Source: Marinoscillum sp040222955
GTDB lineage: Bacteria > Bacteroidota > Bacteroidia > Cytophagales > Cyclobacteriaceae
Length of the DNA stretch: 64,000 bases
Direction of reading: 5' to 3'
NCBI RefSeq assembly: GCF_040222955.1
Contig: NZ_JAVKCA010000022.1
Span: 186,001 to 250,000, forward strand
Shown: piece by piece, positions 63,201-64,000 of the stretch
How positions within the stretch are numbered: position 1 is the stretch's first letter
How the letters are laid out: each line of letters opens with the position of its first letter
Translations under genes and position numbers: made by a program
The notes under the pieces: model-generated
Seen by the model: the letters and a program-made list of their open reading frames with translations, nothing else
What the model was told of the DNA's origin: nothing
Databases searched by the model: none

Positions 63201-64000
63201 GGACAGTACGTTTCCGCGACAGTCCGAAACATTGGAAACAGTGACGATATACGAACGCTCTGAAATCAGATCCGAAGAAAGGAGCAATGAAAAAGAACTG
63301 TAACTGACTGCCGACACCTCGGTGAAGGTATACCCCTCCAGACCAAATGATCCAATGGAAACGCCGGATTCATCCATGGGTTCAGAGAAGACAACAGAGA
63401 GTTGATTATCGCTCAAAGCAGTTACAGAAAGAAGCTGTGGAGGGCTGGTGTCCTGGTCATCAAATACAGAATTTACCGCACCGGGTGTACCGCCAGTCGG
63501 GTTGACTGAGGCTATCCAGTTTTCTGAATCGGAGCAGGGTTGTAACGGGTCGATGAGCTCCAATGCATATCCCCCATCATCTTTAGTGTCGCTTCGGTAC
63601 CAACTCAAAGCGTAAGTGACACTATCCAGAAGGTTACCAAACTGATCCCGCAAGTACACCGTCTCACCAGTGTTGGTGAGGGCATCAAAGCTGGTGATAG
63701 CTATGCTGTTATCCAGACCGAAAGCAGCAAGGTTAGCGTCATCGGTAAGTAGTGCGTATGCACCTGGCGCCAGAACAAAGAAATCCAATGGTTCATCATT
63801 CAACTCAAACCCCTCCAAATTGATGCTATATGAACCCGGATTGTAAATTTCCACATACTCTGCCTCCGGCAACCCAATGACCGGGGTAGGATCAGCCATG
63901 ATTTCTGTTATGAGTAGTTGGCGATAGTCTGAGGCTTTGGATATCGCAAAGGAGGCAGACAACCCAGATGGTATGGAATTCTGTATCCGGTTAGATATCC
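57243..64000 (-). CDS. Giant multi-domain surface protein with six lamin-tail domains (5' end outside the window)
   Basis: At least 2250 residues. The frame is open to the window edge (upstream codons read ISNRIQNSIPSGLSASF), so the TTG near 63962 is not the true start. Six lamin-tail domains open with variants of LLITEIMADPTPVIGLPEAEY and alternate with Ig-like/SwmB-type domains built on the phrase LSVVFSEPMDESG. Two adjacent modules are nearly identical. The C-terminus (VFVPGSSNPAHQSFTTINYQ, then MRWDGTTNAGDRVRMGYYVV, ending KETVVVGR) is a FlgD-like or type IX-secretion-type terminal domain. Likely exported and surface-attached or released; ligand unknown, possibly extracellular DNA or nucleases by analogy with other lamin-tail proteins. 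Confidence 0.85.
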   Translation of the reverse strand, partial: ISNRIQNSIPSGLSASFAISKASDYRQLLITEIMADPTPVIGLPEAEYVEIYNPGSYSINLEGFELNDEPLDFFVLAPGAYALLTDDANLAAFGLDNSIAITSFDALTNTGETVYLRDQFGNLLDSVTYALSWYRSDTKDDGGYALELIDPLQPCSDSENWIASVNPTGGTPGAVNSVFDDQDTSPPQLLSVTALSDNQLSVVFSEPMDESGVSIGSFGLEGYTFTEVSAVSYSSFSLLLSSDLISERSYIVTVSNVSDCRGNVLSDQSITFYHDTKAPQLSTVQVLTSNEVALIFSEPLDETIAENESNYSLTGYQVDKALLQDTATYRVHVSFDEAFEEETSYSLSYSLLEDTLGNAMVTANALFEYLDQIDTAYVVAPNLLALRFSEALESTSATNSVNYLLEDTKSRPIEIALSESDPELVHLAFAANFAENKNLRIFVSNLKKSADNSFLTTPAYTFKYDTKAATIAELLVKNDSQLVVTWSEPMEAQTTTTSSYYELEDDEQPIEIIRLSETEYELTFAHPFEIEVEKRLSAKGMKDRYGVEVTTTRNVDFTYDPRPPSINEVRLIDPERLKISFSEKVSLGSATSLTNYTMEGENPLAAELLGPDSAKVVLTFSSIESKPEGQLIAIGLSDQVGNISDADTILVNTQNPNMVSVIPETDSSFLLTYSHPMNAVAFDKASYSLDGFTIAEVSQEDDYSAMFTVDEKFEEGDSLKLNGDGIVGSNGELVQNPFISTRFTTYFEDYELLDGQTLWLRFDTEFSSLSKTAFTIEGNNIGLVNIDPEEMGSVQVLLSSPLEANVPFVLGWEGISDRFGRPFPDYAVQITRDTQKPEVSGLESEYLGKLSLTFSEPMNESSLKAISNYRVLSKGHPVGITVTNHTSIILDFDNSLEVGGDYDLLISPISDVAGNYSIQDTVGFTYQPPAFPAFGDIVINELMIDPSPAIGLPEVEYIELFNASNQAYDLRGLKIGDPSVETTLPMYILNPESYVLIVATSSKSMFSGSNTLGISGFPSLGNTGDQVLLKTIFGDLVDDVTYETTWYGDSQKDDGGYSLERIDPWGECPQEINWQASTDPLGGSPGEENAVYRTGPDGDFPMTEGIQALSTSQFKIVFNEAMDSSSLLTMIITMENFEIEERTVGGDYFTELTFSLATPVTLGETYEIALSGALDCSGNLMEPETIEVGFGKTPGPGDLIITEIMADPDPVVGLPNSEFIEVHNATDELISLSGVRLRDVTSSTTLPDINVPGGTYFILCPSTQVAAFSTYGLTVGVTSWPSLNNTGETLSLFKEVTIEAVTYSDDWYVSSEKSDGGYSLEIINPFGVCPGGANWSETMDTSGGTPGRQNSVYSLDPDSEVPTLKSYSTPDDQTLRFTFSEQMDSSSLMSASVEGVDILVRAVTTTDFDELEITLSDPLPRGTLVEISISGASDCSGNLMEQETIEVGFGKAPGPGDLIITEIMADPDPVVGLPNSEFIEVHNTTDELISLSGVRLRDATSSTTLPDVNVPGGTYFILCPVAQVEAFSSYGMTVGVTSWPSLNNTGEELSLFGDGVINAVTYSNDWYSSSEKSDGGYSLEMINPTGSCPGGANWSDTEDPSGGTPGRQNSVYSVEPDKEAPKVISLEVLDETTIQFTFSESMDSTSLLGADITGLSVSEKWVVDQEFTVLDVRLTNPLPKGVSIDVVLSGVSDCSGNPLISQTFIVGLGDVPGFNELLISEIMADPEPVAGLPNSEYFELYNASDRLLTLKNVELHDATNVVTLPAVVIPSGAYWFFTPSSSLGLYGEVTNQSAVSGWATLNNTGEPLSLWYGGHLVFQITYSDDWHDSNEKSEGGFSLEMKDLSNPCGGALNWGSSVAAAGGTPGMPNSNTASVPDNFGPNLLHAYAIAPDTALFIFDEALATDLSEEIEILLDPEISFGAIYMNSARKEVKVALNTELIVNQPYAVTVTGVTDCNGNRIRKNTATLILADEAIADELILNEILFDPRSEGVDFVEVYNRSEKYIDLQGWGIGRLTEALQMKWISQPYILKPEGFVAITTDSVIVKNQYPKGVNKQFLQISSLPTLPNDAGTVVLSNPAREIVDQFSYEEDFHLSFLESVDGVSLERISAEGLTQDANNWTSASSASGYATPGYINSQDFEAQTSSAKVNIDPKVFVPGSSNPAHQSFTTINYQFDQGGQFANITVYNQMGQPVAELAKGASLGTSGFMRWDGTTNAGDRVRMGYYVVFFELYDGRGNKQILKETVVVGR

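Noticed and set aside
1..64000. CRISPR arrays, rRNA genes, insertion sequences or prophage
   Set aside because: No regularly spaced repeats, rRNA motifs, transposase, integrase or phage structural genes were seen on either strand.

Overview
The window is a chromosomal segment of a Bacteroidota bacterium, most likely order Cytophagales. The reasons are: Bacteroidota-style promoters (TTG, about 19 bases, TAnnTTTG) before several genes; many lipoproteins with SGC/SAC/TSC-type lipoboxes; two OmpA/PD40 surface proteins of the kind linked to gliding and type IX secretion; a giant lamin-tail-domain surface protein with a FlgD-like C-terminus; and a Bacteroidota-type Lgt and long PurM. Genus cannot be decided. 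There are no rRNA genes, CRISPR arrays, transposases or phage genes, and coding is dense on both strands.

Layout. 1-2.6 kb: a truncated TPR-like secreted protein, an orphan structured RNA candidate with a strong terminator, an SLC13 dicarboxylate transporter, and a tRNA-Pro whose 3' end and terminator are tandemly repeated downstream. 2.6-11.5 kb: a TMEM175-like channel, small lipoproteins, a DUF4403 lipoprotein, and a MacAB-like export cassette (ATPase, two permeases, adaptor) followed by a DUF6503-like lipoprotein. 11.5-17.7 kb, minus strand: lgt, trkH, trkA, an AGCS amino-acid symporter and a TesA-like esterase, divergent from the YbbA/YbbP-type ABC pair (17.7-21.0 kb). 21-23.3 kb: hypothetical proteins and lipoproteins. 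23.4-32.4 kb, minus strand, housekeeping: glnS, cdd, rhomboid protease, polyprenyl synthase, rnr, a PolB-type exonuclease, lipB and manA. 32.4-33.5 kb: yraN and an AbrB/Doc toxin-antitoxin pair. 33.5-41.6 kb, minus strand: acetyltransferase, purM, an MFS carrier, an OmpA/PD40 lipoprotein, and a two-gene Fe-S oxidoreductase module. Then tRNA-Phe.

42.0-50.4 kb holds the most interesting locus, a tightly packed three-gene operon. It encodes a secreted TPR-CHAT (caspase-like) protein with intact His/Cys, an OmpA-anchored PD40 protein, and a 747-residue secreted protein of no recognised family. I infer an envelope-located protease module of undescribed function. 50.4-57.2 kb: rluB, scpB, a DksA-like regulator, an asparaginase, an AsmA-like protein, an M28 peptidase, a pair of hairpin repeats and a small acetyltransferase. 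57.2 kb to the end: the giant lamin-tail protein, which runs off the window with its start missing.
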